Origin: JAJVID01 sp035714085
Lineage (GTDB): Bacteria > Acidobacteriota > Blastocatellia > RBC074
Assembly: GCA_035714085.1 (NCBI GenBank)
Contig: DASTMP010000298.1
Location: 1-64,000, forward strand
Direction of reading: 5' to 3'
DNA length: 64,000 nucleotides
In this document: positions 17,262 through 26,749 of the stretch, in pieces
Layout of the letters: each line of letters opens with the position of its first letter
How positions within the stretch are numbered: the stretch's first letter is position 1
Notes under the pieces: generated by a model
What the model saw: only the letters and a program-made list of their open reading frames with translations
Databases searched by the model: none
Told to the model about the DNA's origin: nothing
Translations under genes and position numbers: made by a program

Positions 17262-19004
17262 ATGTTTCAAGGCTTCCGATTCGGCGCGCGGATGTCGCTC
17301 AAACAGCGTGGGGGCATCACCTTCGCAGCCACGCTGATACTTGCATTCGGTACGTTTCAATCCACTCCGACGCCCGATCTGGTAATTCGGCATGTGACGG
17401 GCATTGATGTGGCGGGCATGCGGACGAGCGATGATCAGCGCGTTGTCGTGAGAGGCGGTCGCATTACTGCCATTGAGCCGGAACAATCGGTCGCTCCAAA
17501 AGCTTCGACAGTCATTGACGCCACAGGCAAATTCCTTATTCCCGGTCTTTGGGATATGCACTCTCATCTGACGTTTTATCCAGGGCCCCCGAAGGGCGAG
17601 GATGTCACGGAGGTTGTCCTTCCGCTGTTCGTCGCCAACGGTGTTCTCGGAACGCGTGACATGGGAGCCCTCGACATAGCGCGTATGGTGCGACTGCGAG
17701 AGGAAGTGGAAGCGGGAAAGCGTGTTGGCCCACGCATGGTCGTATCCGGGCCGCAGCTTGACGGTCCGATCGCTATCGATTGGACCAAGCAGCGCGTGGC
17801 GAATGCGGCGGAAGCGCGCCAGGCCGTGCGCGCTTTAAAAGAGGCGGGAGCAAACTTCGTCAAAGTCTATGACAGGCTCTCTAAGGAATCGTATCTGGCC
17901 ATCGCCGAGGAAGCCAAGCTCGTTGGTCTGACATTCGCGGGACACATTCCACTGGCCATGACCGCGCGCGAAGCCATCGAAGCAGGACCAAGCAGCATCG
18001 AGCACATGGGCGGCGGCAAGCTGCGTGCGGAGTGCTTTGGGTATCTTCACGAAGGCGAATCTCCTCCGCCTGATTCCGACCCGCAACAGACGGCGCGAGT
18101 CAAAGAAGCTATCAATGAGGCCTTCGCGGGCAAGCTCGCCCCTGCCGTCTGGGCTGATGGCGCGCTAGCATGGCTAAATTCCGCCGTCGGCAAGGGCGCG
18201 ATAGCGACTTTGAGCCGGGACCTCGGTCCGGTCGAATCCCTGATTGCGCTCCGCCGCAGGCCCGTTACCACGGGCGTCGAATTGTGTGTTCTGGCGCGGC
18301 ACACTAAGGGCGAGCGAAACTACAAATTTCACATTGATCAGAGCGGCCACAGCGAGAAGATAGATTGGTTATTTGATGAACCGGACGTGCTGGCTCCGGG
18401 GCGGCTTCAGAAGTTGGCGGAGTTGCTTATCGCACGACGAGTATGGTTGACGCCGACCCTGACCCCCAAATACGGCCTCGCCGCGCGCAGCGATCTGGTG
18501 AAGAATCCTGATCCTCGGCTAATTTACGTCCACCCCGAAGTTCGACGCCAACTTGACCCCAGAAACAATCCAAGCCTCCGGAGCCTGACTGGCGCCGACT
18601 GGGAATTTATGAAGCGCGACTATGCTCGTGAGGCCTCACTAGCCGTCTTGTTACACAAGGCTGGTGTCCGACTCCTCGCCGGGACAGATGCCGTAACTGA
18701 TTACTGCTTGCCCGGCTTTGCCCTACATGACGAGTTGGCGTTATTGGTGAAAGCCGGGCTTTCCCCTGGCGAAGCGTTACGAACGGCTACGCTCAATCCA
18801 GCCGAATTTCTGGGCCTGGAGAAAGATCTCGGCTCAATCGACATTGGCAAGAGAGCAGACCTCGTGATGCTCCAACGAAATCCTCTGAATGACATTCACA
18901 ACACGACCAGCATTTGGGGCGTGATCCGGGCGGGGCAATACTTCAACCGGGCGGAGTTGGATCGGATGTTGGAGACAGTGCGAGTGAGAGTGAACCGGAA
19001 TTGA
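17262..19004 (+). CDS. Exported amidohydrolase (imidazolonepropionase/prolidase-like)
   Basis: 580 residues from the ATG at 17262, with TTGGAG upstream. The metal-site pattern of the amidohydrolase superfamily is present: H-x-H in GLWDMHSHLTF (about residue 104), the lysine in FVKVYD, histidines in FAGHIP and SIEHMG, and the aspartate in LLAGTDAV. The C-terminal composite beta-sandwich strand is recognisable (GKRADLVMLQRNPL). The substrate could be a peptide or cyclic amide. The first 30 residues (FRFGARMSLKQ, then a hydrophobic stretch) mirror the N-terminus of the ADOP permease at 21780 and serve as an export signal. It is followed by the permease cluster in the same direction. Confidence 0.88.
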   Translation: MFQGFRFGARMSLKQRGGITFAATLILAFGTFQSTPTPDLVIRHVTGIDVAGMRTSDDQRVVVRGGRITAIEPEQSVAPKASTVIDATGKFLIPGLWDMHSHLTFYPGPPKGEDVTEVVLPLFVANGVLGTRDMGALDIARMVRLREEVEAGKRVGPRMVVSGPQLDGPIAIDWTKQRVANAAEARQAVRALKEAGANFVKVYDRLSKESYLAIAEEAKLVGLTFAGHIPLAMTAREAIEAGPSSIEHMGGGKLRAECFGYLHEGESPPPDSDPQQTARVKEAINEAFAGKLAPAVWADGALAWLNSAVGKGAIATLSRDLGPVESLIALRRRPVTTGVELCVLARHTKGERNYKFHIDQSGHSEKIDWLFDEPDVLAPGRLQKLAELLIARRVWLTPTLTPKYGLAARSDLVKNPDPRLIYVHPEVRRQLDPRNNPSLRSLTGADWEFMKRDYAREASLAVLLHKAGVRLLAGTDAVTDYCLPGFALHDELALLVKAGLSPGEALRTATLNPAEFLGLEKDLGSIDIGKRADLVMLQRNPLNDIHNTTSIWGVIRAGQYFNRAELDRMLETVRVRVNRN

Positions 19005-19095
19005 AATCCTATCGCTCCAACTGAAGCCTGATTTGTTACAACGCAACCCAACGCGCTCCGAGATACGCGGCTCATATAACCAGGAGAACTGAAGT

Positions 19096-21615
19096 ATGCA
19101 AACAATCTGGCAGGATCTGCGCTTTGGCGCGCGCGCATTGTTGAAGAAACCGGTCTTCACGCTCATCGTCGTTCTTACGCTCGCGCTCGGCGTCGGCGCC
19201 AACACCGCGATCTTCAGCGTCTTTAACGGCATCGTCCTCAAACCGCTGCCCTACAAAGATCCGGACCGTCTGGTGTATGCCTGGAAGAGCGAGAAGCGCG
19301 GCATGCGTTATCAAGTGGGCTATCATTCGGATTTCGGGAATGTCAGCCCCGGCGCCTTCCACGACTGGCGCGAGCGGAGCCGAAGCTTCGAGCAGATGAC
19401 CGCTTATCGCGCCAACTCGACCATCCTCAACAGCGGGGATTTGACGATGTATGTGGTGACGATCCGCGCCGCCGGCCGGTTCTTTGAAACTCTGGGCGCG
19501 AGCGCGCAATTGGGCCGAACATTTACGGACCGGGATTACGATCCTGATGCGCCGAGGACCGTGATCCTGGCCAATGACCTATGGCGCAGTCATTATGCGG
19601 CCGACCCACAAATGATTGGCCGAACCATATTGCTGGACGGTCTGCCGCGTACGGTGATTGGCGTTATGCCGCCGGGATTCTGGCTGACCGCCGAAGATGT
19701 CCCCCGAGTCTGGGTCCCATACTTTTTCAGCGCTGAAGAGAAAACGAATCGCGCGTCGGGCGGATGGTCGGTGATCGCTCGATTACGACCCGGCGTATCG
19801 TTCGATCAGGCGCAGACCGAGATGGATCTCATCGCTGCGCAACTCGAAACCGATTATCCGGAACACTACAAAAAAAGCGGCATCGCTCTGGTTCCCGCCG
19901 GCGCCGAGATACTCGGAAGTCTCGGAGGTTTCGAACGGGTCTTTTTACTCCTGTTGTCCGCCGTTGGATTGGTCCTGCTGATAGCCTGTGTGAATGTTGC
20001 GAACCTGTTGCTCGTGCGCGCAGCCGAACGCGAGCGCGAGTTCGCAGTGCGCGCCGCGTTAGGCGCGAGTCGCGGGCGGTTAATGCGCCAACTTCTGACC
20101 GAGAGCATGTTGCTGGCTGTGCTTGGCGGCGGGTTTGGCTTATTGCTCGGAGCGAATGGAATGCGGGCGCTCACGGCTCTGCTGTCCGGCATTCCGCGTT
20201 TGGACGACCTGCGTTTCGATTGGCAGGCCTTCGCCTTCACAGCGGCAGTGTCGTTGGCTACGGGACTGCTCTTCGGTCTGGTTCCGGCGATTCGCGCCGC
20301 TCGTACCGACCTGCAGGAGGCGCTGAAAGAAGGCGGCCGCGGCGCGGCGTCAAGCCGCAGGGTCAGACGAGTGGGCAATCTGCTGGTGGTCGGAGAAGTG
20401 GCTTTGGCGATGCTGCTGCTGGTCGGGGCCGGATTGATCGTGCAAAGCTTCATTCGCTTGCAACTGACCGATCCGGGATTCGCGACCAGCCGATTGCTTA
20501 CGATTAAGGTCAATGTGCCCGACTACAAGTATGGTCGCACAAATGGCGACAGCCGCCCCGGCAGCAAGGAATTCGTAACGCGGATCAAGCTGTATCGTGA
20601 AGTCGAGGAGCGACTCAATGCGCTGCCCAGAGTTGAGGCGGCGGCGATCTCCGACCGGCTGCCCCTCGCAGGCGGTCCCCAACCGACGGGGATCAGTATA
20701 GAAGGACGCGAGCCGGTCGCCGGCGATTTCGGGGACTGCGCAGAGCTTCGCCAGAAGGGTCTTCCCTGCCACGGCGTCGTCGGAGTCAATCGCGTTAGCG
20801 CGGCTTACTTTCGCACGATGGGAATGCGCCTCATCCGCGGGCGACTATTCGACGAACGCGACACAGTTGATACGCCGAACGTGGCATTGATCAACGAGAC
20901 GACGGCGCGGAAATACTGGCCGAATGTAGACCCCATCGGGAAGCAGTTCATGCTCAATTTCTCATCCTGGTTTCCAAAGGCCGAGATCATCGGAGTGGTG
21001 TCCGACATCAAGACCGACGGGCTGAACATGCCGCCGTATCCTGAAATCTACCGCCCCGATTCGCAACTGCCCTCGGACGACGCTTATCTCATTGTCCGGA
21101 CCAAAGCCGCGCCGGAAACGCTCGCCGGCGCCGTGCGGGAAGAAATGGGACGAATTGATCGCGGTATCCCATTACGGTCGGTGAGAGCGATGGAAGTCGT
21201 GATCGCGGACTCATTGTGGCGCGCGCGGCTTTCGGCCTGGCTGCTCGGATTATTCGCCGCGCTCGCGGCGGCGCTGGCGGCCGCCGGGCTCTATGGCGTG
21301 ATGAGCTATTCGGTCAATCAGCGCACGCAAGAAATCGGATTGCGAATGGCGCTCGGCGCCGCAAACCGCGACGTGCTGCGTATGGTGATCGGCGAAGGTT
21401 TCAAATTGACGGTCGTGGGGCTGGCGCTCGGACTGGCCGCCGCTTTCGCGCTTAACCGTTTGATCGCCAACCAGCTCTTCGGCGTGACGGCGACCGATCC
21501 GCTGACTTATGGCGGAGTGGCGATGCTGTTGGCGATGGTGGCGATTGTGGCGTGTTACGTTCCGGCTCGCAGGGCCGCGCGAGTGGATCCGATGGTTGCG
21601 CTCCGGCGCGAATAG
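19096..21615 (+). CDS. ADOP-type FtsX/MacB permease 1
   Basis: 839 residues, AGGAG before the ATG. The layout is that of acidobacterial duplicated orphan permeases: the cytoplasmic start WQDLRFGARALLKKP, TM1 (about 20-45, LTLALGVGANTAIFSVFNG), a MacB-like periplasmic domain, a first FtsX block of three helices with VNVANLLLVRAAEREREFAVRAALGA, a second MacB-like domain, and a second FtsX block ending PARRAARVDPMVALRRE. No ATPase gene is adjacent. Function is probably export or envelope mechanotransmission with an ATPase encoded elsewhere. It is about 30 residues longer than the four neighbouring copies. A heptamer array begins at its stop codon. Confidence 0.92.
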   Translation: MQTIWQDLRFGARALLKKPVFTLIVVLTLALGVGANTAIFSVFNGIVLKPLPYKDPDRLVYAWKSEKRGMRYQVGYHSDFGNVSPGAFHDWRERSRSFEQMTAYRANSTILNSGDLTMYVVTIRAAGRFFETLGASAQLGRTFTDRDYDPDAPRTVILANDLWRSHYAADPQMIGRTILLDGLPRTVIGVMPPGFWLTAEDVPRVWVPYFFSAEEKTNRASGGWSVIARLRPGVSFDQAQTEMDLIAAQLETDYPEHYKKSGIALVPAGAEILGSLGGFERVFLLLLSAVGLVLLIACVNVANLLLVRAAEREREFAVRAALGASRGRLMRQLLTESMLLAVLGGGFGLLLGANGMRALTALLSGIPRLDDLRFDWQAFAFTAAVSLATGLLFGLVPAIRAARTDLQEALKEGGRGAASSRRVRRVGNLLVVGEVALAMLLLVGAGLIVQSFIRLQLTDPGFATSRLLTIKVNVPDYKYGRTNGDSRPGSKEFVTRIKLYREVEERLNALPRVEAAAISDRLPLAGGPQPTGISIEGREPVAGDFGDCAELRQKGLPCHGVVGVNRVSAAYFRTMGMRLIRGRLFDERDTVDTPNVALINETTARKYWPNVDPIGKQFMLNFSSWFPKAEIIGVVSDIKTDGLNMPPYPEIYRPDSQLPSDDAYLIVRTKAAPETLAGAVREEMGRIDRGIPLRSVRAMEVVIADSLWRARLSAWLLGLFAALAAALAAAGLYGVMSYSVNQRTQEIGLRMALGAANRDVLRMVIGEGFKLTVVGLALGLAAAFALNRLIANQLFGVTATDPLTYGGVAMLLAMVAIVACYVPARRAARVDPMVALRRE

Positions 21616-21762
21616 GTGTCAGGTGTCAGGTGTCAGGTGTCAGTAAGAAGAATGACACCGCAGATTCCAGACTGACACCTGACACCTGACACCTGACACC
21701 TGACACCTGACACCTGACACCTGACACCTGACACCTGACACCTGACACCTGACACCTGACAC
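21616..21762. repeat. Heptanucleotide inverted array: GTGTCAG x4, CTGACAC x13
   Basis: Immediately after the permease stop there are four perfect copies of GTGTCAG (21616-21643), a 28-nt non-repeated core, and thirteen perfect copies of CTGACAC (21672-21762). The arms are complementary but of unequal length, so up to four heptamers per arm can pair in many registers. The core resembles that of the repeat at 26655-26749 (AAGAATGAC...CAGATTCCA). The array ends about 17 bp before the next start. Confidence 0.97.
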
Positions 21763-21779
21763 CTTCTTTGAGAGGGATT

Positions 21780-24209
21780 ATGCGAACGCTCTGGCAGGAC
21801 CTGCGCTTCGGCGCTCGAATGTTGTTGAAGAAGCCCAGCTTCACTTTGATCGCCGTGATCACACTCGCTTTGGGCATTGGGGCGAACACAGCGATTTTCA
21901 GCGTCGTGTATGCGGTGTTGCTGCGCCCGCTGCCCTTCCCCGAACAGGAGCGGCTGGTCGTGGCCTGGAAAAAAGACACGACCACGAACAATCCCTTTGT
22001 CGAACTTGCCGTCGCCGAAGTCCGCGATTGGCAAGAGCAAAATCGTAGCTTCACCAGCCTCGCCTTGATGCCAACTACGGTCTATGGTTACGGCTATACG
22101 CTGACTGACCGTGGCGATCCGCTCCAACTCGAAAGCGCCAAAGTGACGGGACGCTTTTTTTCTGTCCTGGGAGCGCAGGCGGCGTTGGGACGAGTCTTTG
22201 ATGAAAGCGAGGACCAGGTTAATGGGGCAAAGGTCGTCGTGCTCGGCGATCAGTTGTGGCGCGAGCGTTTCAGCGCCGATCCTAAAATCATTGGCCGGAC
22301 GATTACGCTGAGTCAGCAGGGCTTCACCGTCATCGGCGTGATGCCTCCGACATTCGCTTTTCCCAAAGGCGTGGACTTGTGGACGCCGCTGCTGCCTTCA
22401 ATGGATAAGCGCGGTGTTGAAAGTCGAGGCTACACATTTTTGCAAGCCGTCGGGCGGCTCAAACCCGGCGTCACGCTCGATCAGGCCGAGGCCGATCTGA
22501 ACACGATCATCGCGCGCCTCGCCGAGCAATATCCCGCGACGGAAGCGAAAGGCCATCGCGTAGTTCTCACTCCGCTCCCCGATTATTTATTCGGCGACGC
22601 GAAGCCCGCGCTGTGGACGCTCTATGCTGCGACTGGTCTGTTGCTGCTGATCGCGGCGGCGAACATTGCGAACCTGTCGCTGGCGCGGGCCACATCTCGG
22701 CGCAAGGAACTGGCAGTGCGCGCCGCGATGGGCGCGAGCCGATGGCGGCTCGTCGGTCAGTTGCTGTGCGAAAGCTTTGCGCTCGCAATTTGCGGCGGCG
22801 CGGCAGGCGTGTCACTGGCCTATTGGCTCCTCGATCTGCTCGTGGCGATCGCGCCCGCTGACATTCCGCGTTTGGAAGACGTGCGGATCAGTGGCGCTGC
22901 GCTGCTCGTAAGTTTGCTGTGTACGCTCGCAACCACCCTCGTCTTCGGCCTGCTGCCGGCGTTGTCGGCATCGCGGTTCAATCTCAACGAGACGCTCAAC
23001 GACGCCAGCGCCAAACTCAGCGGTTCGCGCGCTGGCAATCGCCTGCGCGTCGCGCTGGTCGTGGGCGAGGTCGCGCTGACGCTGGTCCTGCTCGTGGGCG
23101 CGACGCTCATCCTGCGCAGCTTCTTGAATTTGAGCCGCGCGCCGCTCGGCTTCGATCCGAGCGACGTATTGACGATGCAGTTGCGGTTGACGGGCGCGAA
23201 ATACGGGCCGGTCGAGGCGCGGCGCGAATTCTTCCGCCAACTGATCGAACGCCTCGAAGCGCTGCCCGGCGTAGTCGCGGCCAGCGGCGTGCTCATTCGC
23301 CCGCTCGAAGGTCTGGTGGGGTGGGACACCGATTTCGCTTTCGACGGGCAATCGCCCGATGACGCGCGCAGAAACCCGAAAGCGAATTATGAAACCATCT
23401 ACCCGCATTACTTCCGCGTCTTCGGCATCCCGCTCAAAGCCGGGCGCGAGTTCGATTCGCATGATAAATCCGACGGCCAGAAGGTCGCCATCGTGAATGA
23501 AACGACGGCGACGCGCTTCTTCGGCTCAGCCACGAACGCCGTCGGCAAGCGCATCAACGTCGGGCTTGGCGGGTGGATGACGATCGTCGGAGTCGCGGGC
23601 GACGTCCGCTATCGCGAATTACAAAACACGCGAGTGGACATTTACGTCCCGTACGCGCAGAGCGGGCCGGCTCTCAACCACTTCGCCGTACGAACTACAT
23701 TGGGCGCGGCGAACGCGCTCGCGCTCGTGCGTCGCGAGGTCGCGGCGCTCGATCCGCAACAGGCCGTGAGCCGCGTGGCGACGATGGACGAACTCGTCGC
23801 CACCCAATTGGCGCGCCCGCGTTTCAGCGCCGTATTGCTGAACTGGCTGTCGGGGCTGGCGGTGTCACTCGCGGCGGTCGGGATCTTCGGCGTGATGGCC
23901 TATTCCGTCGCCCAGCGATCCGCAGAGATTGGCGTCCGCATCGCGCTGGGCGCTCAAGGCTCCGACATTCTGAAGCTGATCATCGGACAGGGAATGCGCC
24001 TGGTGGCAATTGGCGTCGGGATCGGTCTGACCGCTTCATTCGCGCTGACACGGCTGACTTCCAAATTGTTGTTCGGCGTGAGCGCGACAGACCCGTTGAC
24101 GTTCACAGTGATCGCGCTCTCGCTGACGGTTGTCGCATTGCTGGCTTGCTACATACCGGCGCGGCGAGCCACGAAGGTGGATCCGATGATCGCGCTGCGA
24201 ACGGAGTGA
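21780..24209 (+). CDS. ADOP-type FtsX/MacB permease 2
   Basis: 809 residues from the ATG at 21780; GAGAGGG precedes it, and an in-frame TTG at 21768 is less plausible. The same architecture as its neighbour: WQDLRFGARMLLKKPSF, TM1 with LALGIGANTAIFSVVY, MacB-like domain, FtsX block with ANIANLSLARATSRRKELAVRAAMGA, second MacB-like domain, second FtsX block, and the terminal signature PARRATKVDPMIALRTE. The upstream spacer consists almost entirely of the heptamer array, so its leader RNA would begin in or pass through that hairpin. The next permease starts 42 bp downstream. Confidence 0.92.
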   Translation: MRTLWQDLRFGARMLLKKPSFTLIAVITLALGIGANTAIFSVVYAVLLRPLPFPEQERLVVAWKKDTTTNNPFVELAVAEVRDWQEQNRSFTSLALMPTTVYGYGYTLTDRGDPLQLESAKVTGRFFSVLGAQAALGRVFDESEDQVNGAKVVVLGDQLWRERFSADPKIIGRTITLSQQGFTVIGVMPPTFAFPKGVDLWTPLLPSMDKRGVESRGYTFLQAVGRLKPGVTLDQAEADLNTIIARLAEQYPATEAKGHRVVLTPLPDYLFGDAKPALWTLYAATGLLLLIAAANIANLSLARATSRRKELAVRAAMGASRWRLVGQLLCESFALAICGGAAGVSLAYWLLDLLVAIAPADIPRLEDVRISGAALLVSLLCTLATTLVFGLLPALSASRFNLNETLNDASAKLSGSRAGNRLRVALVVGEVALTLVLLVGATLILRSFLNLSRAPLGFDPSDVLTMQLRLTGAKYGPVEARREFFRQLIERLEALPGVVAASGVLIRPLEGLVGWDTDFAFDGQSPDDARRNPKANYETIYPHYFRVFGIPLKAGREFDSHDKSDGQKVAIVNETTATRFFGSATNAVGKRINVGLGGWMTIVGVAGDVRYRELQNTRVDIYVPYAQSGPALNHFAVRTTLGAANALALVRREVAALDPQQAVSRVATMDELVATQLARPRFSAVLLNWLSGLAVSLAAVGIFGVMAYSVAQRSAEIGVRIALGAQGSDILKLIIGQGMRLVAIGVGIGLTASFALTRLTSKLLFGVSATDPLTFTVIALSLTVVALLACYIPARRATKVDPMIALRTE

Positions 24210-24251
24210 GCGCGTCAGGCCCGAACTCGATTTGCCTAATAGGAGGGCGAA

Positions 24252-26660
24252 ATGTTTCAAGATTTGCGATACGCGATTCGATTGATGATCAAAAAGCCGG
24301 GCTTTATGATGATCGCGGTGGCCACGTTGGCCGTCGGCATCGGTTTGAATTCGGCCATCTTCAGCGTCGTCAATTCTGTCATCCTGCAACCGCTCCCTTA
24401 CAGAGATTCCGACCGGCTGGTTCAGATATGGTCGCGCGACCTGCGCGAAGGCGGGAAGAACTTCGTCGTGTCGCCCGCCGATTATCTGGACTGGCGCAAA
24501 CAGGCCCGGAGCTTTGAACGCGTCAGCGCATACAACATCTGGTTCGCCAACATGGCTACAGCGGAAGGCATGACGCGAATTAACGGCGCGATCGTCACGG
24601 GAGATTTTTTCGAGACTCTGGGCGTCGCCCCGCAACTGGGCCGCACGTTTTCGACCGAGGAAGAACGGCCTGATAAAAATCACGTCGTCGTCATCAGCCA
24701 CAGTTTCTGGCAAACCCGGTTGGACGGAAAACCTGATGTGATCGGACAGACGCTCAATTTGAGCGAAACCCCTTACACCATCATCGGCGTGCTCAAGGGA
24801 GACTATCGCCACCCTGAACCGACGTGGGATCAGACAGCGGAGGTCTGGCTGCCAATGACTTTGCGCGAAGGAGCGGGACGCGGCTCTCGATACCTGAGAG
24901 CGGTCGGGCGGTTAAGGAACGACGTTACCCTCGAACAGGCGCAGGCCGAAATGGACATGATCGCCGGCCAGCTCGGACGAGCCTATCCCAAAAGCAACGC
25001 CAATAGAGGCGTGGCCCTCGTGCCGTTGCGAAAACAGTTCACTGGCGACATCAGATCACTGTTGCTGATTCTGCAGGGCGCGGTCGCCCTGGTGTTGCTG
25101 ATCGCGTGCGTCAACATCGCCAATCTTCTGCTGGCGCGTGTGGCCGCGCGCGAACAGGAAATGGCGATCCGCGCGGCGCTGGGCGCGGGCAGATTGCGCA
25201 TCGTTCGATTGCTGCTGACCGAGGGACTGGTTCTGGCCGGTCTGGGATGCGCGTTCGGGCTGCTGCTCGCGCGATGGGGCGTGGATTTTCTGGTCTCGCT
25301 GGCGCCGCGGGAATATTTTCGCCTGACCGACGTCCGCCTGGATGGTTGGGCATTGGCGTTTACGCTGGTGTTGTCATTGCTGACCGTTTTGATCTTCGGG
25401 CTCGCGCCCTCGTTGCAAGCGGTCAGGGCGAACATCAACGAGGCTCTCAGCGGCGGCGGCCACGCGATACGCGAACGCGGCATGCGCGGATTTCTGGTCG
25501 TGGGCGAAATTGCGCTGGCGCTGGTGTTGCTGATTGGCGCGGGACTTATGCTGCGCAGCCTGGCCAATCAGCGAAACGTCGCGCTTGGCTTCAATGCGGA
25601 AAATCTGTTGACGATGCAAATCGAATTGCCCTCGTCAATCGACTTGCCACAGATCGCGCATTTTTACGATCAGCTTCTGTCGCGGTTGAAGGCGCTGCCC
25701 GGCGTTAAGGACGCCGCCGTCACCGGCAGTTTGCCGCTGACCCAGTTGAACAACCAGAGCACGTCGGCCACGATTGTCGGACAACCTGAACCGAAAGACG
25801 GCGCGCCACGGACTGCCTTTTACCGCGTCATAAGCCCGGGATATTTCGGCGCGATGGGCATCCGGCTGTCGAAGGGCAGAGCGTTCAACGAACGCGATAC
25901 GGTGGATTCTCCTCCCGTCATCATCGTCAATGAAGCGTTCGCGCGCCGGTTTCTTCAGGGCGTTGATCCTCTGGGACAAAAGGTCATCCCTGGCAAGAGT
26001 TCTGACATTAATCCTAGCAGGCCGCGCCAGGTCGTGGGCGTGGTTGCTGACGTGCGGCACGCGGGCTTGCTCGTCGAACCCGAACCGGAAATGTATCTTT
26101 CATTCGCGCAGGACCCCTGGGACTTAGTAACATTGGTCGTGCGGACGACCGGCGCGCCGGAGAAGATGACGGCGGCGGTACAAAACGCAGTCTGGGAAAC
26201 CCGGAAGGACGTGTCGCTGGCGCAAGTCAGAAGCCTGAGCCAGATTCTCTGGGAATTGGTTACGAAGCCTCGATTCAGCCTGCTACTGCTTGGCAGCTTC
26301 GCGATTGTGGCGTTGATTCTCGCCGCCGTGGGAATTTACGGCGTGATGTCTTACACAGTCGCGCAAACCACGCGCGAGATAGGAATCCGCATGGCGCTCG
26401 GCGCGCGAACGCTCGACGTGATGAAGCCCGTCATGCTGCAAGGAATTCGCTGGACGTCGCTCGGCGTCGTGATCGGTCTGGCTGCGGCTTTCGGATTGAC
26501 GCGGTTGATGAAGAGCCTCCTGGTCGGTGTGGGCGCTACTGACACCGCGACATTTGTGAGTGTGGCTCTGCTGCTGGCCATTGTGGCGCTTGTGGCTTGC
26601 TGGATTCCCGCGCGTCAGGCGACGAATGTTGATCCGATGACCGCGTTGAGAAGTGAATAG
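24252..26660 (+). CDS. ADOP-type FtsX/MacB permease 3
   Basis: 802 residues with AGGAGG before the ATG. It starts MFQDLRYAIRLMIKKP and shows the two MacB-like/FtsX halves (VNIANLLLARVAAREQEMAIRAALGA in the first; REIGIRMALGARTLDVM in the second) and the terminal PARQATNVDPMTALRSE. It is the last of the three forward copies and converges on permease 4. Its stop codon lies inside a perfect 34-bp inverted repeat shared with the stop codon of permease 4. Sequence divergence between the five copies is considerable in the periplasmic domains and low in the membrane blocks. Confidence 0.92.
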   Translation: MFQDLRYAIRLMIKKPGFMMIAVATLAVGIGLNSAIFSVVNSVILQPLPYRDSDRLVQIWSRDLREGGKNFVVSPADYLDWRKQARSFERVSAYNIWFANMATAEGMTRINGAIVTGDFFETLGVAPQLGRTFSTEEERPDKNHVVVISHSFWQTRLDGKPDVIGQTLNLSETPYTIIGVLKGDYRHPEPTWDQTAEVWLPMTLREGAGRGSRYLRAVGRLRNDVTLEQAQAEMDMIAGQLGRAYPKSNANRGVALVPLRKQFTGDIRSLLLILQGAVALVLLIACVNIANLLLARVAAREQEMAIRAALGAGRLRIVRLLLTEGLVLAGLGCAFGLLLARWGVDFLVSLAPREYFRLTDVRLDGWALAFTLVLSLLTVLIFGLAPSLQAVRANINEALSGGGHAIRERGMRGFLVVGEIALALVLLIGAGLMLRSLANQRNVALGFNAENLLTMQIELPSSIDLPQIAHFYDQLLSRLKALPGVKDAAVTGSLPLTQLNNQSTSATIVGQPEPKDGAPRTAFYRVISPGYFGAMGIRLSKGRAFNERDTVDSPPVIIVNEAFARRFLQGVDPLGQKVIPGKSSDINPSRPRQVVGVVADVRHAGLLVEPEPEMYLSFAQDPWDLVTLVVRTTGAPEKMTAAVQNAVWETRKDVSLAQVRSLSQILWELVTKPRFSLLLLGSFAIVALILAAVGIYGVMSYTVAQTTREIGIRMALGARTLDVMKPVMLQGIRWTSLGVVIGLAAAFGLTRLMKSLLVGVGATDTATFVSVALLLAIVALVACWIPARQATNVDPMTALRSE

Positions 26661-26749
26661 GTGTCAGGTGTGAGGTGTCAGGTGTCAGTAAAAGAATGAC
26701 GACTCAGATTCCAACCTGACACCTGACACCTCACACCTGACACCTATTC
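26655..26749. repeat. Perfect 34-bp heptamer inverted repeat over two stop codons
   Basis: Arms 26655-26688 and 26716-26749 are perfect reverse complements, including a variant unit (GTGTGAG on the left, CTCACAC on the right) and the GAATAG ends of both convergent permease genes. The 27-nt core resembles that at 21644-21671. It could act as a bidirectional transcription terminator, though it has no T-tract. Confidence 0.97.

Noticed and set aside
21616..21762. CRISPR array interpretation of the tandem heptamers
   Set aside because: Units are 7 bp without spacers, and no cas genes are present in the window.
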